Shown: piece by piece, positions 16,400 through 24,709 of the stretch
Position numbering within the stretch: position 1 is the stretch's first letter
Layout of the letters: each line of letters starts with the position of its first letter
Assembly (NCBI RefSeq): GCF_029760895.1
Contig: NZ_CP121679.1
Span: 1,860,001-1,924,000 of the forward strand
Length of the DNA: 64,000 bases
Direction of reading: 5' to 3'
Source: Ancylobacter sp. WKF20
GTDB lineage: Bacteria > Pseudomonadota > Alphaproteobacteria > Rhizobiales > Xanthobacteraceae
Program-made: the position numbers and the translations under genes
The notes under the pieces: generated by a model
What the model saw: the letters and a program-made list of their open reading frames with translations, nothing else
Database searches by the model: none
What the model was told of the DNA's origin: nothing

Positions 16400-16633
16400 A
16401 TGACGCCAGCTCAGAGCCGCGCGGCCCGCGCGCTTATAGAATGGACCCAGCCGCAACTCGCCTCGGCAGCGGGCCTTGGCCTGTCGACGGTCGTTGACTT
16501 TGAGAAAGCGCGTCGAGCTGTCTCGGAGGAGGCCATATCAGCTATCCAGCACGCGCTGGAGGAGGCTGGCGTCATATTCGTCGCCGAAAACGGCGAGGGA
16601 CCTGGCGTGCGGTTGAGGAAGAGGAGTCGATAA
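16400..16633 (+). CDS. XRE-family repressor of the island
   Basis: 77 aa. RAARALIEWTQPQLASAAGLGLSTVVDFEKARR is a XRE HTH at residues 6-38; the tail ALEEAGVIFVAENGEGPGVRLRKR is a conserved C-terminal module of a small repressor family. No Shine-Dalgarno is seen: the ATG follows operator 2 by only four bases, so the message is probably leaderless, as for some phage repressors. It is divergent from the early operon and homologous to the chromosomal gene at 42870-43097. Confidence 0.85.
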   Translation: MTPAQSRAARALIEWTQPQLASAAGLGLSTVVDFEKARRAVSEEAISAIQHALEEAGVIFVAENGEGPGVRLRKRSR

Positions 16634-16691
16634 GCCAAGCGGTTCCAGTCGGCTCGAACCACGCACTCAGGCTGCGCCCGTGCAACAATTC

Positions 16692-16705
16692 CTATCGAAC
16701 GATAG
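16692..16705. promoter_or_regulatory. Palindrome before the AAA ATPase gene
   Basis: CTATCG-AA-CGATAG, perfect on both sides, 74 bp upstream of the ATPase GTG start. The region between the repressor and the ATPase gene has no other feature. It may be an operator for the cargo operon. Confidence 0.35.
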
Positions 16706-16779
16706 TTACCCTTGAACGGCATCTCGACTTTGAAAAATGCAGGCGCTATCCATTCGTCTCAAAATACCGGGGAACCGAT

Positions 16780-18015
16780 GTGCTTAAGAAATTGCGGATC
16801 GAGCGCTTCAAGTCGATCTACGAACAAGAGATCGATTTCGGAAAGGTTAATCTGCTCGTTGGCCCCAATGGATCCGGCAAGTCGAACCTCCTTGAGGCTC
16901 TTGGGATATTGGCTGCCGCCCTATCCTCGGGCATCGATCAGACTACTCTTGATTTGAAAGGCGTTCGCCTGTCTCTGCCGCATCTCTTCAAGTCGGCATT
17001 CAAAAACCATGACTTACCTAAAACTTTTAGGTTAGAAGCGGAATTTGAGAATGGTAGATATAATTGTAGTATCCGCTCTGGATTAGGGAGCCCATTTCTC
17101 GAATTTGCGTCAGAGGCACTTTATGATGGCGAACATCAGGTCTTTGGTCGAAGCGCCCATGGAGTTAGACTCCATTCAGTTGCAAATGACGTGCCAAGTT
17201 TCAATAAAGAGCTCGTGCCAAGCACCAGAAGTGTTTGGAGCGTCATCGATCCACTTGTAAAAATTTCGTCAGAATTACGCCGCGAACTCGATGAGTTCGC
17301 CCGATTTGCGATCTACGCTCCACAGACAGCCGTGATGCGCGGCCTCGCAATTGATCAACGAGTGGTAGAGCCGTTAGGGCTGACAGGATCTGGCTTAGCT
17401 AGCGCGCTCGCGACGGTCAAGCGTCAGAGCGAGGAGCACTTCTATAAACTAATGGAAATTATTTGGGAGCCTGGCTGGGCAGACAAGGTTTTGACGGGGC
17501 CATTCAATGCCGAAGTCGTTCCCACGCAGGTTCGCTCTGAAGGCCTCGTTCTGTATATTCGCGATCGCTTTATGAAGAACAATCGCAACATGCTGAGCGC
17601 GTACGATGCCAGCGAAGGCACCTTATATCTCATATTTGTGGCAACCTTGTTAGCCCATCATCTAACTCCACCTATTTTTGCGCTTGATAATATCGATGGA
17701 ACACTGAATCCAAAACTTGTTAGAAAGCTATCGCGTCACGTACTTGACGCGGTTTGCGCACCCGATCGATCTGAGAAATCGCAGGCCTTCATGACCTCTC
17801 ATCATCCATCGTCGCTCGACAGCTTTGACATTTTTGACGAGAATCATTGCATATTTGTTTGCAGTCGAGATCGGGCTGGCCCCGTTAGTGGGCGAACCAA
17901 CATTAGAAAATTGCGGCCGCCAGCCAACACAACACGGGACGATTGGATTTTGAAGCACGGTGGGCGGAATCTTTCCGAATTAATGCTTAATGACAGAATC
18001 CCCGGTGTTCTCTGA
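16780..18015 (+). CDS. AAA ATPase (AAA_21/OLD-like) of a probable two-gene defence pair
   Basis: 411 aa, GTG start with GGGGA upstream. N-terminal LRIERFKSIYEQEIDFGKVNLLVGPNGSGKSNLLEALG contains the Walker A of SMC/ABC-type AAA_21 ATPases. The Walker B region near residue 307 reads FALDNIDGTLNPKL: the aspartate is present but the usual catalytic glutamate is asparagine. FMTSHHPSSLD near 340 is the H-loop-like segment. The TOPRIM-like partner starts one base after the stop. ATPase/TOPRIM pairs of this shape act in phage defence (OLD, PARIS, AbiL); AT-rich base use sets it apart from flanking genes. Confidence 0.85.
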   Translation: MLKKLRIERFKSIYEQEIDFGKVNLLVGPNGSGKSNLLEALGILAAALSSGIDQTTLDLKGVRLSLPHLFKSAFKNHDLPKTFRLEAEFENGRYNCSIRSGLGSPFLEFASEALYDGEHQVFGRSAHGVRLHSVANDVPSFNKELVPSTRSVWSVIDPLVKISSELRRELDEFARFAIYAPQTAVMRGLAIDQRVVEPLGLTGSGLASALATVKRQSEEHFYKLMEIIWEPGWADKVLTGPFNAEVVPTQVRSEGLVLYIRDRFMKNNRNMLSAYDASEGTLYLIFVATLLAHHLTPPIFALDNIDGTLNPKLVRKLSRHVLDAVCAPDRSEKSQAFMTSHHPSSLDSFDIFDENHCIFVCSRDRAGPVSGRTNIRKLRPPANTTRDDWILKHGGRNLSELMLNDRIPGVL

Positions 18016-18660
18016 ATGTTGATCATTGGCCTTGTTGCTGAAGGAACGCATGATTTCATCATGCTTGACCCTTTTATTCGGCAGGAGCTTGAAGCAAGAA
18101 CTGGACAACCAGTTAAGTTTAAGGCACTTCAGCCCATGCAGGACCAGACTGGCGCGATGACCAGTGGAGGATGGTCGAGGGTCGTCGCTTGGTGCAAAAG
18201 CAACGCGGGGAGTCGCATAGATACATTTTTTGAGCCGATATTCGAAGGTGATGAGGTTTGCAGTGCGATTGTTGTTCATCTTGACGGCGATGCACTCGAA
18301 CTAATTGGAAGCCATACGACAGTCGCGATACCTTTACCAGTAAACGATGTCGCCACTAGAGTTTCTCTTTTAGTTGAGATACTTGAGAATTTACTGGCTG
18401 CGTCAGACTTGCGGAGATCGATGCTCGCATTTGCATTGCCCGTCCTTCAAACAGAGGCTTGGGTACTCGATGCCGAGGGCTCTGCATCGAATTGCGAGAC
18501 TTTAGATGCTAAAGCTGAATTCAGAAAAAACTATGGCCCCCGTGAGCGAATAGTGCATCGCTACCAAGAAAGAGCGCAAGGGATCCAGGGGAGCGCATCC
18601 GCCGAAAACTGCCTTAGCTTTCAACATTTCAAGAGCGAATTGCGTAAATTGCCCCTGTGA
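18016..18660 (+). CDS. TOPRIM-like (DUF4276/RloB-like) partner of the AAA ATPase
   Basis: 214 aa, ATG directly after the ATPase stop. The first strand and loop, LIIGLVAEGTHDFIMLDPFI, carry the conserved glutamate of TOPRIM folds; VVHLDGDALE at about residue 90 carries the D-x-D metal-binding pair. The rest (ETLDAKAEFRKNYGPRERI) fits the alpha/beta extension seen in RloB/DUF4276-type proteins. These are metal-dependent nucleases in known systems, activated through the ATPase. Whether this one cleaves DNA or tRNA cannot be told from sequence. Confidence 0.75.
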   Translation: MLIIGLVAEGTHDFIMLDPFIRQELEARTGQPVKFKALQPMQDQTGAMTSGGWSRVVAWCKSNAGSRIDTFFEPIFEGDEVCSAIVVHLDGDALELIGSHTTVAIPLPVNDVATRVSLLVEILENLLAASDLRRSMLAFALPVLQTEAWVLDAEGSASNCETLDAKAEFRKNYGPRERIVHRYQERAQGIQGSASAENCLSFQHFKSELRKLPL

Positions 18661-18694
18661 AGGTGGGGCCGGAGAAGCAAGGCTTGCATCACCT

Positions 18695-19295
18695 TCATCC
18701 CTTGCCGAAAACACTATCAGCATCATCGAGACCGGGTGATGCCGGCGCGCTGCTGTAGTCGATAACCAGGGCCCTCAACGGCCCTGCCCCCCGAGAGAGG
18801 TTGAGCCCATAGCGCACCTCTATGGCACGGCCGATGTTTCCTCGGCCGATGACGTACTGCGCTACCCGCGCCTCCAGCTGCCGCCAGAGCACATCAACCT
18901 GCAGCGAGCCATCGGCGCCGGTCGAGACCTTCGCGTCCCCCCATAGCCTGCCGGGGCGTTGTAGTTGTTTACGGTCACACGCGGCGGGGCGGTGCCATTA
19001 GCGACTGGCACGCGCAACGACGACATCAGCACCGAGGGCGACGGCATGGAAACTGCTCCGCCGGAAGCATAACCCTTAAGGCCCGCCCGCATCGCGTCCA
19101 GTACGGCAGGCCCACCAGCGACCCGCACCGACTGCCGATCAAAGACATAATCACCACCACGCACCACGCCCGTCGGCGGGTAGTTGCCGCCGCGCCCGTG
19201 TAGCCGGCGCTCCCTAAGCCTGTGGCGCCGCTGAAGGCCGATGTGATCAGCGGCACAATGCGACGATTGTCGGAGACTGCTACCGTCCTCCAGTT
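18695..19295 (-). pseudogene. Remnant of a phage tail tape-measure C-terminus
   Basis: Reading three frames in turn on the minus strand gives one continuous tape-measure-like C-terminus: RRIVPLITSAFSGATGLGSAGYTG, then GRGGNYPPTGVVRGGDYVF through GLKGYASGGAV and VTVNNYNAPAGYGG, then DAKVSTGADGSLQVDVLWRQLEARVA to YGLNLSRGAGP. The frame changes near 19197 and at a run of six Gs near 18937 (a seventh would restore the frame). The N-terminal two thirds or more are missing. This is the only tail-gene trace in the island. Confidence 0.75.
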
Positions 19296-19389
19296 GGGTT
19301 ACACGAATCAGCTCCGAGCCCTTGGGCGGACGCGCTCGTGATACGCAGCGATATCTAGCCTCGGTCATGTTAATCAGTCGGCGGGAGAC

Positions 19390-19680
19390 GCACATGCCCT
19401 GGAACCAGCAAGTCGGCAATCCCTCTGATTTTTCGGCGTAGGATCGCGTTGCAGCTCTTTTTGATCAGAATGGTGGCACCGCCGATTACGCCTTGTTTTT
19501 TCGCAGCCGTGGGGATCTCAAGCATGAGAACCTTCTTCTTTCTCCATCCCAGCCGCCTGAGCTCAAAAAATCAGCGGCATCTGGACCGGCGCACACGACG
19601 TCCGTGGGCGCGAATGGATGACGCTTGTGGCGGTAGCGCCTGCAGGTGCGTTCCGCATCAAGATCTGCGCTCGGAATTAG
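19390..19680 (+). pseudogene. Possible decayed open frame
   Basis: An ATG near 19394 with a GGGAG-like RBS opens a short frame (MPWNQQVGNPSDFSA) that stops at once; conceptual continuation in other frames gives FDQNGGTADYALFF and later IWTGAHDVRGREWMTLVAVAPAGAFRI before a stop at 19680. It looks like one gene broken by frameshifts at the border between the tail scrap and the AT-rich cargo. Family not recognised. Confidence 0.25.
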
Positions 19681-19716
19681 ACGCCACCTGAAACGAACTG
19701 ATTATGCTGCCGGCGA

Positions 19717-20112
19717 TTGAATCCAATAATCCTGTCCGAGGCAGAAATGCATAGACTGTCAAATCTATTTCCAAGCGCCGGAAGCCTAGTTTCTCGCGTA
19801 AGAACGAATAATATTCTTAATCCAATTATATGGATAACTGTTGCGTTATCTTTAATTTTCTGCGTTTCAATCATTTTTGTAAACGAAGAATATGTAAGAA
19901 TGACGCTTTTATGCTTTATTGGCGTAATGATAATGGCTGTAATTTTGGCTTATTTTATAATATATTTTCGAGATCCGGACCGACTTCATTCCGAAGAGCA
20001 TACTCAAGCCATGACCAGAATGATGATCGGAAGCGATACCCGCCCACCCATCATGAATTCAAAATCAACTACAAACAACGGTCTCGAAATTCTGAGTCTC
20101 GATCATGAATAA
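19717..20112 (+). CDS. Two-span membrane protein of the AT-rich cargo
   Basis: 131 aa from a TTG at 19717 (or 121 aa from the ATG at 19747). Two adjacent transmembrane helices (IIWITVALSLIFCVSIIF and MTLLCFIGVMIMAVILAYFIIYF) with a cytoplasmic tail rich in Ser/Thr/Asn. It overlaps the next gene by eight bases and is followed by a trypsin-like protease gene. Two-helix membrane proteins are common effectors in phage-defence operons; this is only an analogy. AT-rich codon use suggests separate transfer. Confidence 0.6.
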   Translation: MNPIILSEAEMHRLSNLFPSAGSLVSRVRTNNILNPIIWITVALSLIFCVSIIFVNEEYVRMTLLCFIGVMIMAVILAYFIIYFRDPDRLHSEEHTQAMTRMMIGSDTRPPIMNSKSTTNNGLEILSLDHE

Positions 20113-20476
20113 CTCTAATGACTACTACATCTACGCCCTACATGTAATACCGACAAACGATAACATTGCAGCACTACATCAATATCTTATGGATAGCGTA
20201 GATATACTTGGATACTGGAATAATCTTCCATACGCATTCTTTTTCAAATCATACCTCAGCTCGTCAGAGCTTGTTCCAAAATTTTCAAACGTGTTACACC
20301 GCTCAAATTTAATTATAAGTGAGATAAATCCACGTAATATGAATGGTTTACTTCCGGATGGCGCTTGGAATTGGTTCTATCTACCTGTAACTCCAAAGGA
20401 ACAACGTCAGAATCAGAAGAGCGGCCTAGTTCACTTATTTGATTCAATCAATCACCCTCGCACCGGCAAAACTTGA
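20105..20476 (+). CDS. Small protein, possible SinR/Cas2-like fold
   Basis: 123 aa, ATG within the last codons of the membrane protein gene. DYYIYALHVIPTNDNIAALH, then GYWNNLPYAFFFKSYLSSSEL, then LIISEIN and GLLPDGAWNWF, follow the strand-helix-strand order and the Trp positions of small ferredoxin-fold SinR/Cas2-like proteins (where a W-x-x-L-x-x-x-W/F-x-x-K and an s-x-x-E-L pattern occur). The match is by eye and weak. It is clearly part of the cargo operon with the membrane protein. Confidence 0.55.
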   Translation: MNNSNDYYIYALHVIPTNDNIAALHQYLMDSVDILGYWNNLPYAFFFKSYLSSSELVPKFSNVLHRSNLIISEINPRNMNGLLPDGAWNWFYLPVTPKEQRQNQKSGLVHLFDSINHPRTGKT

Positions 20477-20696
20477 ATATATCAGTTAGCTGCCTAGTGC
20501 AGCGATTAATGTCGGCGCAGCTCCTTTGGATAAAATTGATCTGTTTCATGAATGGCTAAACGGGAGTTGGCATAGATTTTTATTCCGCCACACATTCCCA
20601 TAGGACCGTAGTCCGCTCCACCCTCTCAAAGAGACCAAGCGCGCCTGCCGAAATCGAATGAAAGTACCGTGGCCGTACCAAATCAAAGAGATACGC

Positions 20697-21650
20697 ATGT
20701 CTAGCGATGACACGGCACACGCCCGCGTATTATACGATACGTTTGCGCACCCGCTTAGTTACACCACTACAAAGATTAGAGTTTTATTTAATGAATTTGA
20801 AATAGGAACAGGTACAGGATTTATCGTGAACTTTGCCGGGCACTATGCAATGGTCACAAATTTGCACGTATTAAGCGGACGACACGCAATAACCGGCCAA
20901 CCACTGCATAGAATGGGCAGCCTCCCTAACCGCATTTCATTTCATGTAACGGCATTCTCGAAGGAAAAGTCTTCATTAGGTTCATTTGAATCGCTTAATT
21001 TTAAGGAAATAATTGTTGATTTATATGATGATAAAAACAATCATATTTGGATCGACAGTGAAAATGCCAATCCCGTGGATGATTTTGCGCTTATTTACAT
21101 TGACACAAAAAAATTGCACGATGATATAAATGGTTATGATTTAAAGTCAATATCGATTGGTGATGCTCTTTATATCAAGTCAGTAGATAAAGGAAATTTA
21201 GAAACTAATTCGTCCTTCGCCTTACTCACTAATCTACACCCTCCGGTAGGATCTGACGTTTTTGTGTTAGGCTACCCGAAAGGTCTGGAGTTGACAGGTG
21301 TGTTTCCAATTTGGAAACGGGCATCGATTGCTACAGAACCGCAATGCCCGGTAGCGTATGACGATATCGGGCGGCGAAATCTTTTCTATATCGACGGCAA
21401 CACGAAGCCTGGCATGTCAGGCGCGCCAGTTATCTACATTACAAAGTCAGGCGTTCGGCTTGTCACGGATGAGGGCCACCCCGTCGATTGGACGCCTGGT
21501 GTACCAATACTGCTAGGAGTATATGCTGGGCGAGATGGCGTCACTCCGGACGAGCATGAACTATCTCTCGGCCGCGTCTGGAAAACCGCTAGCATCCGCA
21601 GCCTAATGCTGGAGGCGATCGGCCGACAACAGGCAGAGGCCAAAGGCTAA
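20697..21650 (+). CDS. Trypsin-like serine protease in island cargo
   Basis: 317 aa, ATG at 20697 with AAAGAG upstream; no signal peptide, so cytoplasmic. A chymotrypsin fold is visible: GTGTGFIVNFAGHYAMVTNLHVLSG with the catalytic His, NPVDDFALIYID with the Asp, and TKPGMSGAPVIY with the Ser in place of GDSGGP. SDVFVLGYPKGLELTG fits the second barrel. Cytoplasmic trypsin-like proteases are effectors in several defence systems (for example in CBASS, Avs and related operons). It lies 220 bp after the small-protein gene in the same AT-rich block. Confidence 0.85.
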   Translation: MSSDDTAHARVLYDTFAHPLSYTTTKIRVLFNEFEIGTGTGFIVNFAGHYAMVTNLHVLSGRHAITGQPLHRMGSLPNRISFHVTAFSKEKSSLGSFESLNFKEIIVDLYDDKNNHIWIDSENANPVDDFALIYIDTKKLHDDINGYDLKSISIGDALYIKSVDKGNLETNSSFALLTNLHPPVGSDVFVLGYPKGLELTGVFPIWKRASIATEPQCPVAYDDIGRRNLFYIDGNTKPGMSGAPVIYITKSGVRLVTDEGHPVDWTPGVPILLGVYAGRDGVTPDEHELSLGRVWKTASIRSLMLEAIGRQQAEAKG

Positions 21651-21831
21651 TCATTCTACGGTCAATTTATTGGCAGAAATGGACAGCGCCCCGTATGGGC
21701 TCAGCAGGTTCATGGTCTTCTGATCAGTGAACTGGATTATGTCTAGCCGTCCCGCATGGTGTCCGCGCATACTCAGTAGCGATGGCCGTCAGGTCGCTAA
21801 TGGTAATCAATCTTACCAACCAATCGCCAGA

Positions 21832-23433
21832 TCACAGCACCATCATCTCCGGCGACCACTCCTCACTCTCATAGATGCTCGCCCCGCCCTCCGAAGAGGC
21901 ACGCGCAACCGCCATGGCGCAGGCCACGGCGCCGTCGATGCGGTCCCGGCTCTTGCCTTTGTGGAACATGCGGTTGCCGGCGCTGTCGGTGTGGACGGCC
22001 ACGTTGTCGAAGCACCAGCGCAGGACCGGGTGCCCACCATGTGAGACCTGACGGCCGACAATGGCCCGCTCCAACTCTTTCACGGCCGGCGCCATCGTCA
22101 CCCAGCCTTGCCGCATCTCGACGGCCGGCAGGCCATCCTCGAGCAGGCTGTTCAGCATGTTGCGCGCGAGGTGCGGGTCGAAAGCGATCTCCTGCACCGC
22201 GAAACGGTCACAGAGGTCGCGGATCTTGTCCTCAACGGCGCGAAAGTCCACGACGTTGCCGGGCGTCGGGATGATGAAGCCCTGCTCCGCCCATGTGGGA
22301 TAGGGCACGCCGTCCCGATCCGCCCGCAGGCGCAGATTGTCCTCGGGGCAGAAGAACCACGGATGCACGGCATAGCCGCCGGCATCATCGCGCCAGGCCG
22401 CCACGACACAGGTCAGGTCGTGATTGCTCGACAGATCGACACCCAGCCAGCACGGGGCATCGGCCAGCGCGTCGAGATCGACCAGTGCCGCACCCTCGTC
22501 ATAGATCTCCATATCCACGAAGGGATCGGCGGAGTGATCGAGCCAGATATTGAGGTTGAGCTGGCGAAATGCCTCCCGGTCGCCGATGCGCCGCTGCCCC
22601 TCGCGCGCGAGCTGCCGCAAGCCCTCGATATCGGGATAGCCATGCACAAGGCCAGGGTTCACCCGATGCCAGACGGCTTCATCCGTCCAGTCGCAATCAC
22701 GATCCGCCTCAAACAGGATCGGCAGGATGGACGGGTCATCCACCTCGCCGCGCGCCACACGGCGTGCATCTTCGATGATATCCCAGGCGATGTTTTCCTG
22801 CCCTCGCCCTGCTGTGGTCGCGATGACGAGCAGGGAACCCTTCTGCTTCACGAGGCCGGAGCGCAGCACGTCCCACAGGTCACGCTTCGGCCAGGCGTGC
22901 AGCTCATCGGCGAGCACAAAGGCCGGCGTGCGACCGTGCTGCGTCCCGGCATCGGCGGAGATCGCCTCATAGAAGGATCCGTCGCGGGGAAAGATGAGCT
23001 TGTTTCGATAGTCGACGACGCGGGTGTTTGCCGCGGCCTGCGGCACGGTGCGGACGATGCCCAGCGCCTCCGCATAGCCGAGCCGCGCTTGCTTGCGATC
23101 CGCCGCCGCCGAGATCACCTCGCCGCCCGACACCCGTTCGGGCCCAATGGTGTGAAGCAGGGCAAGGGCCGCAGCGAGCGAGGTTTTGCGGTTGCCGCGC
23201 GGCAGCAGCAGCACCACGGTCTTGACGATGCGGGTGCCATCTTCATGGCGCGGGCCATAAATGCGTCGCACGATGCGTTCCTGCCAGGGATCGAGCAGGA
23301 AGGGCCGGCCGGGCAAGGTGCTCTTGGGATGCTTGAGCATCCCCAGCCAACGTACCGCCCTCTCGCCGCATCCCCTCGGATCGGGGATCTCGCTGCCGTC
23401 GAAGATCCATTCGGGATAGGTCGAGCGCGCCAT
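21832..23433 (-). CDS. terL: Phage terminase large subunit
   Basis: 533 aa. The packaging motor and nuclease: ATPase with Walker A-like VLLLPRGNRKTSLAAAL (about residue 73), Walker B FVLADELHAW (near 156), coupling motif VIATTAG, and nuclease strand WLGVDLSSNHDLTCVVA (near 332) with later acidic residues including RIDGAVACAMA. Complete and intact. It follows terS by two bases and is the last gene of the head/packaging operon. This class is used by HK97-like phages and capsid-forming islands. Confidence 0.95.
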   Translation of the reverse strand: MARSTYPEWIFDGSEIPDPRGCGERAVRWLGMLKHPKSTLPGRPFLLDPWQERIVRRIYGPRHEDGTRIVKTVVLLLPRGNRKTSLAAALALLHTIGPERVSGGEVISAAADRKQARLGYAEALGIVRTVPQAAANTRVVDYRNKLIFPRDGSFYEAISADAGTQHGRTPAFVLADELHAWPKRDLWDVLRSGLVKQKGSLLVIATTAGRGQENIAWDIIEDARRVARGEVDDPSILPILFEADRDCDWTDEAVWHRVNPGLVHGYPDIEGLRQLAREGQRRIGDREAFRQLNLNIWLDHSADPFVDMEIYDEGAALVDLDALADAPCWLGVDLSSNHDLTCVVAAWRDDAGGYAVHPWFFCPEDNLRLRADRDGVPYPTWAEQGFIIPTPGNVVDFRAVEDKIRDLCDRFAVQEIAFDPHLARNMLNSLLEDGLPAVEMRQGWVTMAPAVKELERAIVGRQVSHGGHPVLRWCFDNVAVHTDSAGNRMFHKGKSRDRIDGAVACAMAVARASSEGGASIYESEEWSPEMMVL

Positions 23434-23435
23434 GG

Positions 23436-23855
23436 TCAGAAGTCCATGTCGAACAGGTTGGTTTGACCGCGGTCCCCGCTGCCGTCGCCACGTGATCCTG
23501 GCCGGGAACGGCTGACAGGCGTTAGCCCCAATTCCCCCGCGAGCAGCCGGGCCTGCGTCATCGCATCGGAGCGGATCGCCACGGCCGGATGCTTCTTCGG
23601 CCCGCCCTTGCTGGCATAGGTCATACCCTCGGTAGCGATGATCCGGCTGGCCTCGGCCGCCTGACCGACTGCAACGCAGTAGTTCACCAGGCTGGCGATA
23701 TCGGCGACGGTGAGGGTGCGGCGCTCATTGATCAGCACCGGCGCCACGCGGTCCCACTCCGCGCGCGCATCCTCGCCCAGCCAATCCGGCGGATCGAGAT
23801 CGCCGCGCACCGGCGAGGATCCGGGAACGATACTGTGAGGCTTGGCGCCGCGCAT
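23436..23855 (-). CDS. terS: Phage terminase small subunit, P27 family
   Basis: 139 aa from the ATG at 23855, which has GGGAG upstream; an in-frame ATG at 23873 overlaps the connector gene and is the alternative. The P27-family pattern is clear: PPDWLGEDARAEWDRVAPVL, then the helical LTVADIASLVNYCVAVGQAAEASRII and PAVAIRSDAMTQARLLAGELGLTP. Recognises the DNA to be packaged and loads the large subunit. In phage-inducible islands this subunit sets packaging specificity. Confidence 0.9.
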   Translation of the reverse strand: MRGAKPHSIVPGSSPVRGDLDPPDWLGEDARAEWDRVAPVLINERRTLTVADIASLVNYCVAVGQAAEASRIIATEGMTYASKGGPKKHPAVAIRSDAMTQARLLAGELGLTPVSRSRPGSRGDGSGDRGQTNLFDMDF

Positions 23856-23860
23856 GGGGA

Positions 23861-24157
23861 TCAGAACTCCCATTTCCGGTACGGCCCAATGAGGTCATGA
23901 ACACCAAACGGGATGACGCTCATCGCGTCCTCGCCCGCCGCGTTTCGCACTTCATAGAAGTGCACGACGAGCTTTTTCATCGCCTCGCTGATGTCAGAGG
24001 GCACCGCCTCGAAGTCATCCAGCGGCCCGACCCACGCCTCAATATGCCGGCGCGCAGCGTCGAGCATATCGGTGATCGCGCCGTCGTCATCGTCATAGTC
24101 GACCCGCATGTGCTGCTTCATGTCAGCCAGGGGAACGATGTCCGTCGCTTCCGTCAT
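23861..24157 (-). CDS. Head-tail connector (gp6-like) protein
   Basis: 98 aa. PLADMKQHMRVDYDDDDGAITDMLDAARRHIEAWVG is the gp6/phage-connect fold, in which an L-x-x-x-K-x-x-L/M-x-x-D-h-D-x-D-D motif starts a four-helix bundle; the C-terminus (DAMSVIPFGVHDLIGPYRKW) is typical. It forms the ring that joins portal to tail. Its presence with no tail genes means the capsid could accept a helper phage's tail. Overlaps the HNH gene by four bases. Confidence 0.88.
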   Translation of the reverse strand: MTEATDIVPLADMKQHMRVDYDDDDGAITDMLDAARRHIEAWVGPLDDFEAVPSDISEAMKKLVVHFYEVRNAAGEDAMSVIPFGVHDLIGPYRKWEF

Positions 24158-24501
24158 CGACGGGCCTCCTCGGCCTGCTTACTGCGGCTGTGATGCGTGA
24201 CGCAGAGCGCCTGCCAGTTGGAGCGCGACCAAAAGAGTTTGCGGTCTCCCCGGTGCGGAATGATGTGATCGACCACGGTTGATGCAGCGCGACAGCCAGG
24301 ATGCACGCAAGCGGGGTTGGCCTTCAGATAGGCCACTCGCTCCTTGTCCCACTTGCTGTCGTAACCGCGCTCACGCGCAGAGGGCCGCCGATCTTCAGCT
24401 CGCTTCTTTCGATCTTCGGCGCGTCGCCGTTCGCATGGGCATTGCGCAGCTGCAGCTACTCTGTAGCCACATCCGCAGATGCGAGGTGCGCGCACAGGCA
24501 T
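24154..24501 (-). CDS. HNH endonuclease of the packaging module
   Basis: 115 aa. CVHPGCRAASTVVDHIIPHRGDRKLFWSRSNWQALCVTHHSRSKQ is the HNH fold: a Cys-x4-Cys-type zinc site, D-H as the general base region, N-x-x-x-L-C-x-x-H-H. An N-terminal Cys cluster (CGCGYRVAAAAQCPC) and a basic region precede it. Adjacent to terminase genes, where HNH proteins are needed for cos cleavage in HK97-type packaging. It is part of the head operon, so not a homing endonuclease. Confidence 0.92.
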   Translation of the reverse strand: MPVRAPRICGCGYRVAAAAQCPCERRRAEDRKKRAEDRRPSARERGYDSKWDKERVAYLKANPACVHPGCRAASTVVDHIIPHRGDRKLFWSRSNWQALCVTHHSRSKQAEEARR

Positions 24502-24709
24502 GTCAATCTCCTTGTGAAATTGGCGGGCGACGTTCGCCTTCGTCGCCCGCCGTGAGCCCTAGGCCCATGAAGGATTCATCGGCTGGTGCTCGCGACCTTC
24601 CCCGCCTTGTCTCCCTTCCAAAGCCCCAAGGGCAGGCGCCGGAGAGGCGGGGTTCCCGTTATTGGACAGGCCGCTACGTGCCCTCAACGAAGAGGCGCCC
24701 TAAGCGCGA

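Noticed and set aside
24154..24501. HNH protein as a homing endonuclease
   Set aside because: Placed within the head operon next to terminase genes with overlapping starts, as packaging HNH proteins are; no intron or inserted host gene.
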